Shown: piece after piece, positions 37,383-45,670 of the stretch | Layout of the letters: each line of letters starts with the position of its first letter | Numbering within the stretch: position 1 is the first letter of the stretch | Assembly: GCF_014650715.1 (NCBI RefSeq) | Contig: NZ_BMVM01000002.1 | Location: 124,001-188,000, forward strand | Length of the DNA stretch: 64,000 nucleotides | Origin: Streptomyces bluensis | Lineage (GTDB): Bacteria > Actinomycetota > Actinomycetes > Streptomycetales > Streptomycetaceae | Direction of reading: 5' to 3' | Made by a program: the position numbers and the translations under genes | Notes under the pieces: model-generated | What the model was told of the DNA's origin: nothing | What the model saw: only the letters and a program-made list of their open reading frames with translations | The model's database searches: none

Positions 37383-37634
37383 TCAGGCGCGCATCACCTG
37401 ATCGGCCACGAAAGTGATGTGCTGGATGTGGCCTTTCTGCACCCATACTCCGGGGTTACCGGGGCTGATGGACATGCCGGGATCGGCCTGGTCCTGCAGC
37501 CACTGCTTGCGACGGCACTGGTCACGGAGCTCCGTCGCCGCAGCCGCGCGTACACGGGCCCCGTGCCCGCGCTGGCTGTCTGCCGTGTGAGCTGCGTACT
37601 TTTTACTTGCTCCGCTGCTACTCGCCGCCCGCCC
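37383..37634 (-). pseudogene. 3' remnant of an unidentified, probably foreign gene
   Basis: A minus-strand frame of 84 codons ends at TGA 37385-37383 and contains protein-like text such as TELRDQCRRKQWLQDQADPG and VWVQKGHIQHITFVADQVMR. No ATG, GTG or TTG precedes this text in frame; the first ATG falls within it, and a TGA closes the frame upstream at 37637-37635. Lys- and Gln-rich codons and locally lower GC (gtaaaaag) differ from neighbours. It looks like the surviving C-terminus of a gene from a mobile element, but I cannot name the family. The rest of 37162-37382 shows nothing recognisable. Confidence 0.4.
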
Positions 37635-38445
37635 TCAGCCTCAATGACTCGAAGAGCGACTCAGCCGCCACAACAGCCTGGACCGGCGCATCCTGGCCCG
37701 GCTCGCCAAAGAGCGAGCCGACGATGCCGTCGACCCCCCGCAGCCCCGCCCGCTCCAGCAACCGCTTCTCGTTCGTCACCCACTTTCCGCGTGCCGCGAG
37801 GAGCGCGTGCCCGGCCTGTACGGCGGCGGTGGCGACGGCACCGGCTACTTCCGTGAGGCGCCCTTTGGGGGCGTGGTTGGCCTTGGCGTACCCGAGGGTG
37901 GCGCGGGCCGAGCCGAACCAGCGTTCGGCGGCGGAGACTCGGAGCTTTTCCGGGTACGTGGCCGGGCGGGGCAGGTCGCCGTGCAGTACGCGGTTCACGG
38001 CGAGTTCGGCCACGAGCAGGTAGCTCGGGATGCCGGCGAGGTGGAAGAGGAGGGGCTCCACGTGGAAGCGGCCGGATTCGGCCTCGGAGAGTTCGTGTTC
38101 CACGACGTCGAGGTCACGGTAGTGGACGTCAACGCGCCGGCCGTCGATGGTCAGCCAGGCTCCGCCGTTGAAGATCCCACCGCCCCAGCCGCCGATCTCG
38201 GAGACCTCGCCCTCCCAGCCGATGGCACGGAGGTCGGCCGGGTCGAAGGGGCCCCGGTAGTAGATCGCCAGGTCCCAGTCGCTCTCCGGAGTGTGGGTCC
38301 CCTGGGCGCGGGAGCCGCCGAGGGCGACGGCATGGATGGTGGGGAGGGCGGCGAGGCGGTCGGTGACGTGGGTGAGGAAGGTGTCGTCGTCCACGGTACT
38401 GTCCGGGGCGGCACGTACGGTCTCGTCACCCGTGTCCGCGGTCAT
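37618..38445 (-). CDS. Nucleotidyltransferase-domain protein
   Basis: This 275-aa protein has an N-terminal DNA polymerase beta-like nucleotidyltransferase fold. The active-site pattern GGSRAQG (about residue 43) is followed by SDWDL, giving the two catalytic aspartates, and DVHYRDLD supplies the third acidic strand. The C-terminal half is helical (FHLAGIPSYLLVAELAVNRV). Possible roles include antibiotic adenylylation or toxin-like nucleotidylation. Its ATG overlaps the stop of the upstream gene in ATGA. Because that gene encodes an amyloid-motif protein, a conflict or signalling role is worth considering. Confidence 0.82.
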   Translation of the reverse strand: MTADTGDETVRAAPDSTVDDDTFLTHVTDRLAALPTIHAVALGGSRAQGTHTPESDWDLAIYYRGPFDPADLRAIGWEGEVSEIGGWGGGIFNGGAWLTIDGRRVDVHYRDLDVVEHELSEAESGRFHVEPLLFHLAGIPSYLLVAELAVNRVLHGDLPRPATYPEKLRVSAAERWFGSARATLGYAKANHAPKGRLTEVAGAVATAAVQAGHALLAARGKWVTNEKRLLERAGLRGVDGIVGSLFGEPGQDAPVQAVVAAESLFESLRLRAGGE

Positions 38446-38870
38446 GGCCGGGGCTCACCGATGGTCAGGTCACCGATGGTGTGGGCCTGGATGACAGTGC
38501 CGTGTTGTACGCCCCCACTGATGGTGTTGTGGACAGTGCCCTTGGGCTGGTCCTGCGGGGGCCTCAGTTCGTCCAGCAACGCCTGGAGTTCCACGGCCGC
38601 CGACGGGTCGGCGCGCAGAATGCGGCGGAGGCGGAGGCGCCACTCGTCGCGCACGTCGGCCGCCGTCTCCTCGTCGCCGGCGTCCCGCGCGGCGACGAGA
38701 TCCGCTCGGGACTCCTCCAGCTCTGCCTGGACGACTTCACCTTCGCCATCCCTGCCCCGTGTGAAGAAGGCGACGACACGGTCACGTGCCTGTTCCCACC
38801 CGTCGGTCACCATCTGCGTCACCAGCGCCGTCGCACCCGCAACCGCCAGACTCGTCAACTCGGCTTCCAC
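38442..38870 (-). CDS. Small protein with C-terminal amyloid-signalling-like motif
   Basis: This 142-aa protein starts at GTG 38870 (VEAELTSLAVAGATALVTQM), preceded by GAAGGGGG. It has a short hydrophobic N-terminal segment, an acidic helical middle (about 40-105) and a C-terminal motif NTISGGVQHGTVIQAHTIGD followed by LTIG. The spacing of Asn, Gly, Val-Ile-Gln-Ala and Ile-Gly resembles bacterial amyloid signalling sequences (BASS, related to RHIM and PP motifs), which nucleate assemblies between receptors and effectors. The stop overlaps the nucleotidyltransferase start by 4 nt. An upstream GTG at 38996 is in frame but lacks a ribosome binding site. Confidence 0.72.
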   Translation of the reverse strand: MEAELTSLAVAGATALVTQMVTDGWEQARDRVVAFFTRGRDGEGEVVQAELEESRADLVAARDAGDEETAADVRDEWRLRLRRILRADPSAAVELQALLDELRPPQDQPKGTVHNTISGGVQHGTVIQAHTIGDLTIGEPRP

Positions 38871-39541
38871 CCGGCCCCCTTCATCGCACGTCCGAATGTC
38901 AACGGTAACTTGCGACCCTCGTTGCGCGAGCCAATAAATCACGCTCAGCCGGCGTGACTCCGCCACCCGGCCGATTGTCAGTGGTGCGCGCTTCACTGAG
39001 AGATGCCGTCACACAGCGTGATGGCCCCAGGTGTTGAGTGCTGCTGTGCTACGGGGGAGATGGCCATGGGTGGTTATGAGGAGGACGGGCGGCGTTACGT
39101 GTCGCTCACCGGGCTGCGGGCGCGCGGGCGTGTTGCGGCGGTGGCAGGAGGAGGTGCTGCCCCGCCCTGGTGAAGTGTGCGGTGCACTCTTCGGCGGAAC
39201 CGGGCGGTTGGTGTGAGGGCATCCCTACGCTCCGGGCTCATGAAAAATGATCAAGCCCTGCGCGTACACGAATACACGAACGTCTGGCGGCCTCCCCTCT
39301 GCTCTGCCCTGTCACCTTCGGTGAAGGCCGCCTGTTCGGGCTCTGAGAGAACGACGACTGACACGTGCATGCAATGCGCAGGAAAAACCCACTTCTTACG
39401 GTCGCGGACGGACGGCAGCGGACGGAAGCCCGAATGAGGGACGCACCCATGAGGGACACCCGGTGACAGACGGTCTGGATCAGTCACCACCGTCAGCCGC
39501 CGGCCTCTTCGCACCATGTCAACTCATGAGGGATACCGAAC
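38871..39541. other. 671-nt region without a supported gene
   Basis: Short open frames exist (for example plus-strand ATG 39060, about 37 codons, and a 88-codon minus frame ending at 39251) but none has a family resemblance together with a ribosome binding site. GC is lower than average around 39235-39400. The region sits between the nucleotidyltransferase pair and the asparaginase gene and may be accessory DNA in decay. The asparaginase promoter should lie in its last 150 nt. Confidence 0.4.
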
Positions 39542-40672
39542 GTGAGAATCGCCCATCGCACCGCCGCTCTGCTCAGTACGTTCGCCATGGCCGCCGTGGC
39601 GGCGTTGTCGAGCGCGAGTGCACAGCCTGGCAACGGGAACGGAAACCTGCCCGAGGTGGCGGTGATCGGCACCGGAGGCACGATCTCCGGCGTCAGTACG
39701 GACCGTGTGTCGTTCCAGGACTACCAGTCGGGCAAGCTCACCATCTCAAAGATGGTGGACGAGTTGCGGCCCGAGATGGACGGGCTCGCGAAGGTCACCA
39801 CGCAACAGTTCGGGAACAAGGGATCGAGCGGCTACTCGATAGCCGACTACCGCAAGCTCACCGCCTCGGTGGACGCCGCGTTGAAGAAGAGCGACGCGGT
39901 GGTGGTGACGACGGGCACGGACACCATGGAGGAGTTCGCGTACTGGCTCGACCTCACCGTGCGCAGCGACAAGCCCATCGTCCTGACCGGGTCCATGCGC
40001 CCGTGGACCGTCATCGGCACCGACGCGCCCGCCAACCTCTACAACGCGATCAAGCTGGCCGCGAGCCGCAAGACCAAGTGCTACGGCACCGTCGTGATGC
40101 TGAACGACGAGGTCCAGGCCGCACGTGAGGTCCGCAAGACCGACGCGCTCCGCATGGACACGTTCACCAGCGGCTCCTCCGGTCGGCTCGGTGTCATCGA
40201 CCAGGACAACATCCGCCTGAACCGGGCGCCGGCCCGCGTCGAGTCGTGCGGCAGGTCGAGTTGGCCCACGCCCTTCGACCTGGACCGGATCGCCAAGGAC
40301 GGCAAGGCGCTGCCCAAGGTCGAGATCGCGTACTCGTACCAGGACGCGGGCGGCGAGGCGGTCAAGGCCTTCGCGGACGCCGGAGCGGACGGGATCGTCA
40401 CCGCGGGCACCGGTGCCGGTGGCATCTCGCCCGCGATGTCGACGGCACGCACGGAGGCCGTCAAGAAGGGCGTCATCTTCGCCTCGACCACCCGCACCGG
40501 CTCCGGCGCGGTGTACGGCTCGACGAGCACCACGGGCGTCATCGGCGCCGAGGACCTGACCCCGCAGAAGGCCAGGCTCCTGCTGCTCCTCTCGCTCGCC
40601 GCGACGGACGACGAGAAGCAGATACGCGAGTGGTTCGCGACGCTGGGAACGGCGCAGTTCACCGAGGGGTGA
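39542..40672 (+). CDS. Secreted type II L-asparaginase
   Basis: This 376-aa enzyme hydrolyses asparagine to aspartate and ammonia. A signal peptide (MRIAHRTAALLSTFAMAAVA, cleavage near SASAQP) directs it outside the cytoplasmic membrane. The two catalytic threonine motifs are intact: IGTGGTISG (about residue 43) and VTTGTDTMEEFAYWL (about 121), with the family segment TGSMRPWTVIGTDAPANLYN between them and the C-terminal half. GTG 39542 has GAGGG about 8 nt upstream. Length and signal peptide fit the high-affinity periplasmic/secreted class. A RidA-family gene follows 124 nt later. Confidence 0.95.
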   Translation: MRIAHRTAALLSTFAMAAVAALSSASAQPGNGNGNLPEVAVIGTGGTISGVSTDRVSFQDYQSGKLTISKMVDELRPEMDGLAKVTTQQFGNKGSSGYSIADYRKLTASVDAALKKSDAVVVTTGTDTMEEFAYWLDLTVRSDKPIVLTGSMRPWTVIGTDAPANLYNAIKLAASRKTKCYGTVVMLNDEVQAAREVRKTDALRMDTFTSGSSGRLGVIDQDNIRLNRAPARVESCGRSSWPTPFDLDRIAKDGKALPKVEIAYSYQDAGGEAVKAFADAGADGIVTAGTGAGGISPAMSTARTEAVKKGVIFASTTRTGSGAVYGSTSTTGVIGAEDLTPQKARLLLLLSLAATDDEKQIREWFATLGTAQFTEG

Positions 40673-40796
40673 CGAGGGAGGAGGCAGGTCGTGCGTGGCG
40701 GCCGCGTGGCTGGACGAAATGCTGGACGAAATTCGGATGCGACGGTGTCACAGGGCTCGCATGATCGGAAAAATCGATCCACCCCTGGGAGTTTCC

Positions 40797-41210
40797 ATGA
40801 TTCAGCGCGTCACCGTCCCCAGCCTCTTCCCGCCGCCCGTCTACTCCCACGCGTCCGTCGTCGAGGCGGGGACGAAGCTGGCGTTCCTGGCCGGTTCCGT
40901 CCCCCTCGACGCCGACGGGAACCTGGTCGGCGCGGGCGATCCCGTGCGGCAGGCCGAGCAGGTCCTCGCGAACCTCGGCGAACAACTGCACGCGGTCGGC
41001 AGTGACTTCGCGCACGTCGTGTCGACGGACGTGTACGTCGTGAGCGGCGAGCCGACGGTCCTCTCCGCGGTCTGGGAGGTCGTCGAGGCGTCCGGTCTCC
41101 GCACCGGTCCGCACTCCTCGACCCTGCTCGGCGTGGCCTGCCTCGGCTACACGGGCCAACTCGTGGAGATCACGGCGACCGCGGTCGTGCCCGAGCACGC
41201 CGAGGAGTGA
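40797..41210 (+). CDS. RidA/YjgF-family protein
   Basis: This 137-aa protein belongs to the RidA family of enamine/imine deaminases and related trimers. Recognisable parts are YSHASVVEAGTKLAFLAGSV, VRQAEQVLANLGEQL, VVSTDVYVVSGEP and the final TGQLVEITATAVV. The canonical RidA arginine (as in R105 of E. coli RidA) is not evident, so this may be a divergent subfamily. ATG 40797 has GGGAG 6 nt upstream; an open extension starting at 40695 lacks similarity. It lies between asparaginase and the hydantoin-type genes. Confidence 0.88.
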   Translation: MIQRVTVPSLFPPPVYSHASVVEAGTKLAFLAGSVPLDADGNLVGAGDPVRQAEQVLANLGEQLHAVGSDFAHVVSTDVYVVSGEPTVLSAVWEVVEASGLRTGPHSSTLLGVACLGYTGQLVEITATAVVPEHAEE

Positions 41211-41255
41211 CCGGGTCCTCCCCAGGAGCCGACCCCTGAACTCGCCGGCGGCTCC

Positions 41256-41999
41256 TCAGTCGCCGGCACACCCGATGTGCCCAGTGTGCCCGTTGCGCCC
41301 CCAAGTCCGCCGCTTCGGCAGCGGCTTGGCATAGCTCCCCACCCGGCTGGTGGTGAGCCCGAGTGTCACCAGCGACTCGGCGAGCTTCACGGCCGCGCCC
41401 ACCCCGTCGACGACGGGGAGGCCCAGCTTCTCCCCGACCGTCCGCTGGAGCCCGGTCATCCCCGCGCAGCCGAGCACGAGGACTTCGGCACCCGCCTCAC
41501 GCGCCCGTTCGGCGGCGGCCACGAACGCCTCCTCCGTGCGCCTGCCGTCCCCCAGGTCGAGGACGCCGAGCCCGGTGCCGACCACGGCGGCGCAGTTCCG
41601 CCCCACCCCGGCCGTCTCCAGGCTGTCCTCGATCTGCCCGCAGGACCGCTCCAGTGTGGTGACGACCCCGTAACGCCTTCCGAGCAGGCACGCGAAGTGG
41701 GCGGCGGCCTCGGTGATGTCAACGACGGGCACGTCCACGAGCTCCCGTGCGCCCTCGCGTCCGTGCTCACCGAACCCGGCCATGACGACGGCGTCGTACG
41801 GCACTTCGTACGTCCGCAGCAAATCGAGGACGGCGGCGGCCGAGAGGTAACTGTCCAGCCAGCCTTCCGCGGACTCGGGTCCCCAGTCCGGGGTCAGTCC
41901 GGTCACGGTGGTGCCCGGGCCTGCGGCGGCCCGGGCACCTCGTACGATCTCCTCGGTCATCTCCTGCGTGGTGTTGCAGTTGGTGACGACGATGCGCAC
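41256..41999 (-). CDS. Hydantoin/aspartate racemase-family protein
   Basis: This 247-aa protein belongs to the Asp/Glu/hydantoin racemase superfamily (VVTNCNTTQEMTEEI near the start). The C-terminal catalytic cysteine is in VLGCAGMTGL. At the position of the usual first cysteine the sequence reads VMAGFGEHG, with Gly instead of Cys, so a single-base mechanism (as in maleate isomerase or decarboxylase relatives) or a changed reaction is possible. GTG 41999 lies 2 nt after the NCS1 permease stop, with GGAAGG 6 nt upstream, so the two form an operon. A role in hydantoin or allantoin-type nitrogen salvage is inferred from that pairing. Confidence 0.85.
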   Translation of the reverse strand: MRIVVTNCNTTQEMTEEIVRGARAAAGPGTTVTGLTPDWGPESAEGWLDSYLSAAAVLDLLRTYEVPYDAVVMAGFGEHGREGARELVDVPVVDITEAAAHFACLLGRRYGVVTTLERSCGQIEDSLETAGVGRNCAAVVGTGLGVLDLGDGRRTEEAFVAAAERAREAGAEVLVLGCAGMTGLQRTVGEKLGLPVVDGVGAAVKLAESLVTLGLTTSRVGSYAKPLPKRRTWGRNGHTGHIGCAGD

Positions 42000-42001
42000 A
42001 C

Positions 42002-43475
42002 TCAGCCTTCCGTGGTGGCGGGCTCGGCGGCGGCAGACACATCGGCCGCGGCGCGCTCCGGGCGGCAGAGCAGGGCGTACAGTCCGGCGGCCAGGGCTGT
42101 TCCGATGAACCAGGAGTACGGGGCGACGGCGCTGAAGTCCTTCACCAGCGCGAGCACCGCCGACACCACCGCGGCCGGCAGAAACGCCCACAGGGCCTTG
42201 GGGTTGACGCCCTTGCGGTAGTAGTAGCGGGAGCCGGGCTCGGCGTTGAAGAGTTCATCGACGTCGATACGGCCGCGCTTGACCCAGAAGTAGTCGAGCA
42301 TGATCACGCCGAACAGGGGGCCGAGGAAGGCGCCGAGGCCACCGAGGAAGTAGTTGACGACGGTGGGATTGGAGAAGAGATTCCACGGGGTCACGACCAG
42401 CGCGGCGACCGTGCTGATCATGCCGCCGACCTTGAACGTGATCTTCTGCGGCCAGACGTTGGCGAGGTCGTACGCGGGCGAGACGAAGTTGGCGACGATG
42501 TTGACGCCCATGGTGGCGATGGCGAAGGTCAGGGCGGCCAGGACCAGCACCCAGGTGTTGCCGACCTTGGCGACGAGTTCCGCCGGGTCGGTGATGGCCT
42601 CGCCGAACACCTCCAGCGAGCCGGCCGTGACGATGACCGACACGACCACGAAGGCCGTGGAGTTGATGGGCAGGCCCCAGAAGTTGCCCCGCTTCACGGT
42701 CCGGTAGTCGGGCGCGAAGCGCGAGAAGTCGCAGAAGTTGAGCATCAGGGTGCCGTACGTGGCGAGGATCAGCCCGATCGCGCCGAACCACTGCCGCCAC
42801 TGCTCACCAACGGAGACCGGGTGCGGGGTCGACGTCAGCGAGATGGTCCAGCCGGCCTTGGCCAGGATCCACACGGCGAGGGCGATCATCACGATCCAGA
42901 TCGCCGGCCCGCAGAAGTCCTGGAACTTCCGCACCGACTCCATGCCCTGGCTGATGATCAGCGCCTGAATGATCCAGAGGGAGATGAAGGAGACCCAGCC
43001 GAGCGCGTCCAGCCCCAGGAAGGAGCTGTGCGTCCAGGACTCCAGGCCCGGCCAGGCCGCCAGCAGCATCACGTTGACGGCGACGGACGCGAGGTACGTA
43101 CCACATGATGGCGATGACAGCCCTGATCAGCGCCGGGATGTTGGCGCCCCAGACGCCGAAGCTGATGCGACTGATGACGGGGAAGGGCACACCGTGTCGC
43201 TGGCCTATCCGTCCCATCCGGTTCATGCCGATGTAGATGAGCACGAAGCCGACGAGCAGGGACGTGAAAACCTGCCACACGTTCATACCGAGTACCAGCA
43301 GGCCCGCGGCGAACGTGTAGTTGCCGAGGTTGTGGACGTCCGACATCCACATCGCGAAGAGGTCGAAGACCTTCCAGTTGCGCTTGCCCGCGGGCGCGAG
43401 GTCTTCGTTGGTGAGCCGGGGATCGGGGACGAATGCGGCTGTGCCGCTTGCTTGGGCCGGGTCGGCGAGGGACAC
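42002..43475 (-). pseudogene. NCS1-family hydantoin/nucleobase permease, frameshifted
   Basis: Together the two halves encode a complete NCS1 symporter of about 494 residues. The N-terminal frame runs from GTG 43475 (GGAGG 5 nt upstream) through NWKVFDLFAMWMSDVHNLGN to NIPALIRAVIAIMWY. The C-terminal frame resumes with YLASVAVN and continues to TEG-stop at 42002. Near 43094-43101 the sequence tggtacgtacctc lacks the bases for the conserved Gly-x-Gln-Thr after Trp-Tyr; an 11-nt deletion between two ACG triplets would produce it. The downstream racemase gene remains intact. Unless this is a sequence error, uptake of the substrate by this protein is lost. Confidence 0.85.
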
Positions 43476-43564
43476 GGGGCCTCCATGAGCGAGGGGGACC
43501 AGGAGGACTGGCTGTGGAGTGCTGCTTGCGGGGACCGTTTTCGAGGAGCTGACCGTGCGCGAAT

Positions 43565-43578
43565 TTTGGTATACCAAA
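43565..43578. promoter_or_regulatory. GntR-type operator palindrome TTTGGTATACCAAA
   Basis: A perfect 14-bp palindrome lies in the divergent gap between the permease and the GntR gene. TGGTATACCA matches the TGGTnnACCA-type sites bound by FadR/FCD-class GntR regulators. It is the natural operator for the adjacent regulator, controlling both directions. Confidence 0.75.
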
Positions 43579-43661
43579 CTCCGTCATGGTGCACCCGTCA
43601 ACAGTTCCGACCGGTATCGCTCCTGTTACCGCTTCGTAAATCAGCCCCGGAGTCGACGAAG

Positions 43662-44411
43662 ATGGGGTCCATGACGAAGGTCGAACCCCTGGGCGCCGTG
43701 CGGGAACGTGTCCTGGCGAACCTGCGGCAGGAGATCATCGCGGGCCGCCTCCGCCCCGGTGACCGACTCGTCGAACGGGAGCTGGCCGACCGCTTCGGGG
43801 TCTCCCGCGTCCCGGTCCGCGAAGCGATCCGCGCACTGGTCGGCGAGGGGTTCGTCCACTTCGAGACACCGCGCCGCACGGTCGTCCGCCGCCTCACCGC
43901 GAACGACGTGCAGGAACTCTTCGAACTGCGCGAGGCACTGGAGGTCTACGCCGCCGGACTCGCCGCGGCACGCGCGACACCCGAGGACCTGGCCGAGGTC
44001 CAGGAACTCCTCGACCTGGCGGCCGCCGCGACGGAGTCGGGGGACGCCGAGACGATCACCGACGTCAACAGCCGCCTCCACGACCGCATCGTGGCGATGG
44101 CGGGCAACCATCTGCTGGTCGCCTCCCTGGAACCCGTCGCGGGCCGCCTGCGCTGGATGACCCGCCGGAACGAAGAATGGCCCCAACTCCTCGTCGAACA
44201 TCGCGAGTTGTACGAGGCCATCGCCTCCGGCGACCCGGCACGGGCCCGGGCACACGCGCTGGCCCACGTGCGGACGAACTACCGGTCGACGATGCGGCAT
44301 CTCTTCGGCACGGAACTCGACGGCGACGGTCACACGGCCGAGGACGACGACCGTCACGCGCGGGGCGAAGGTGGCGCGGGCGCGGAGCCCGGCCCGGAAG
44401 GAGAACGGTGA
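43662..44411 (+). CDS. GntR-family (FCD) transcriptional regulator
   Basis: This 249-aa regulator has an N-terminal winged helix (about residues 10-75; RPGDRLVERELADRFGVSRV and PVREAIRALVGEGFV) and a C-terminal FCD ligand domain (ELFELREALEVYAAGLAAA through VAMAGNHLLVASLEPV). The last 30 residues are acidic and disordered. ATG 43662 (MGSMTKVEPL) has GGAG 9 nt upstream; ATG 43671 is the alternative. It diverges from the permease-racemase operon, and the palindrome between them is its probable site, so it should regulate that operon in response to a catabolite. Confidence 0.92.
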   Translation: MGSMTKVEPLGAVRERVLANLRQEIIAGRLRPGDRLVERELADRFGVSRVPVREAIRALVGEGFVHFETPRRTVVRRLTANDVQELFELREALEVYAAGLAAARATPEDLAEVQELLDLAAAATESGDAETITDVNSRLHDRIVAMAGNHLLVASLEPVAGRLRWMTRRNEEWPQLLVEHRELYEAIASGDPARARAHALAHVRTNYRSTMRHLFGTELDGDGHTAEDDDRHARGEGGAGAEPGPEGER

Positions 44412-44548
44412 CCACTCGTACGGTGATCGGCGCCGCCCAGACATCGTGGTCGTCCAGCCGTCGGGTGAAGGGCGAAGGCGTGGCGGCCGCTGACGTTGCA
44501 GTTCGTGCAGTCGGCGGGCGAACGGGCACCCGCCCGCCGGTAGCGTGA
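44408..44548 (+). pseudogene. Possible truncated start of a carbon-nitrogen hydrolase gene
   Basis: GTG 44408 overlaps the GntR stop (GTGA) and has AAGGAG 4 nt upstream. The 46-codon frame opens VTTRTVIGAAQTSW, which resembles the N-terminus of nitrilase-like hydrolases (MT-RTVIRAALVQ-type) that often accompany hydantoin permeases. After about 14 residues the resemblance stops. It could be the stub of a lost N-carbamoyl amidohydrolase gene, or simply a chance small frame. Confidence 0.3.
44513..44538. terminator. Convergent terminator hairpin
   Basis: ggcgggcg (44513-44520) and cgcccgcc (44531-44538) form an 8-bp stem around a 10-nt loop between the GntR gene and the converging peptidase gene. 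Confidence 0.5.
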
Positions 44549-44572
44549 GGTGCTCCTCAAACGCGGCAGCGG

Positions 44573-45541
44573 TCAAACACCCCGGGCCGCGTACCTGTCC
44601 GTGGCCGCCACCAGTGCGTCCACCATGCCCGGCGCGCCCGCGTTGTGCCCGACCTCATCGATGAGGACCAACTCGCTGCCGGGCCAGCCCTGGTGGAGAA
44701 GCCACACGGTGCCGAGGAGGTTGCCGGGGTCGAGGCTGCCCTGGACGATGGTGCCGGGGATGTCTTTCAGGAGCGGCGCGTCCCGCAGGACCACGCCTTC
44801 CTCGTTGCCCTCGCCGAGGAAGTGGTCATTGCCCCAGTAGTGCGTGACCGTGCGGGCGAAGCCCATGCGGTACACCGGGTCCTCGAAGTCAGGGATCGAA
44901 CGCGGCGGGGCGGGTGCCATGGCCGTCTCCCAGTCGGTCCAGGCCCGTGCCGCCCTCGCCCGCACCTCGGGGTCGGGCGACTCGATCAGCCGGTTGTACG
45001 CCGCCGCCAGGTTCCCGTCGCGCTCGCCCTCGGGCAACTCGGCGACGAACCGTTCGAAGGCCTCGGGGTAGAACTGCCCGAGCCCCCTGGTCATCAGGGC
45101 CACCTCGCGATTGGCTCCGGTCCCCACTGCGGTCAGGACCAGTTCGGACACGGCACCGGGGTGCGTCTGCGCATAGCGCAGTCCGAGCACCGACCCCCAC
45201 GACACACCCCACACCAGCCATCGCTCGATCCCCAGGTGCTGTCGCAGCCGCTCCAGGTCGGCGATGACGTGCGGCGTCGTGTTGACGCTCATGTCGGTGT
45301 CGTACGCGCTCGCGTGCGGCGTGGACCGCCCGCAGCCGCGCTGGTCCAGCAGGACCACGCGATACGCGTCCGGGTCGACATAGCGCCGGAAGTAGGGGTT
45401 GCTGCCCGTACCGGGTCCGCCGTGCAGCATCACTGCGGGCTTGCCCCGCGGATTGCCGCAGACCTCCCAGTACACGTGGTTGCCGTCGCCCACGTCGAGC
45501 ATGCCCTGGTCGTACGGTTCGATCTCCGGATACAGGCCCAT
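44573..45541 (-). CDS. Proline iminopeptidase (peptidase S33)
   Basis: This 322-aa alpha/beta-hydrolase removes N-terminal proline from peptides. It has the oxyanion motif MLHGGPGTG, LLDQRGCGRS, the nucleophile elbow GVSWGSVLG, the acid in GSLDPGN and the catalytic His in VGHNAG. Length, and the opening YPEIEPYDQGMLDVGDGN, are typical of cytoplasmic prolyl aminopeptidase. ATG 45541 is the natural start. It is flanked by its own terminator and a 129-nt gap before the glycosylase gene, so it appears monocistronic. Confidence 0.94.
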   Translation of the reverse strand: MGLYPEIEPYDQGMLDVGDGNHVYWEVCGNPRGKPAVMLHGGPGTGSNPYFRRYVDPDAYRVVLLDQRGCGRSTPHASAYDTDMSVNTTPHVIADLERLRQHLGIERWLVWGVSWGSVLGLRYAQTHPGAVSELVLTAVGTGANREVALMTRGLGQFYPEAFERFVAELPEGERDGNLAAAYNRLIESPDPEVRARAARAWTDWETAMAPAPPRSIPDFEDPVYRMGFARTVTHYWGNDHFLGEGNEEGVVLRDAPLLKDIPGTIVQGSLDPGNLLGTVWLLHQGWPGSELVLIDEVGHNAGAPGMVDALVAATDRYAARGV

Positions 45542-45670
45542 CGCAAGAGCCTAAATGCCGGGGGTCAGCGTCAGCAGCCCGATATTTCGCGGGTACGGGG
45601 CCGCGTTTCACGATTCAGGGATCCCATTTCCGGGTCCGGGGCCGCCGCCACGGCTCGTGCGGCACCGCCG

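Noticed and set aside
38997..39541. Several short frames including a 37-codon ATG frame at 39060
   Set aside because: None combines an RBS, coding-like codon use and a recognisable family; left as uncharacterised sequence.
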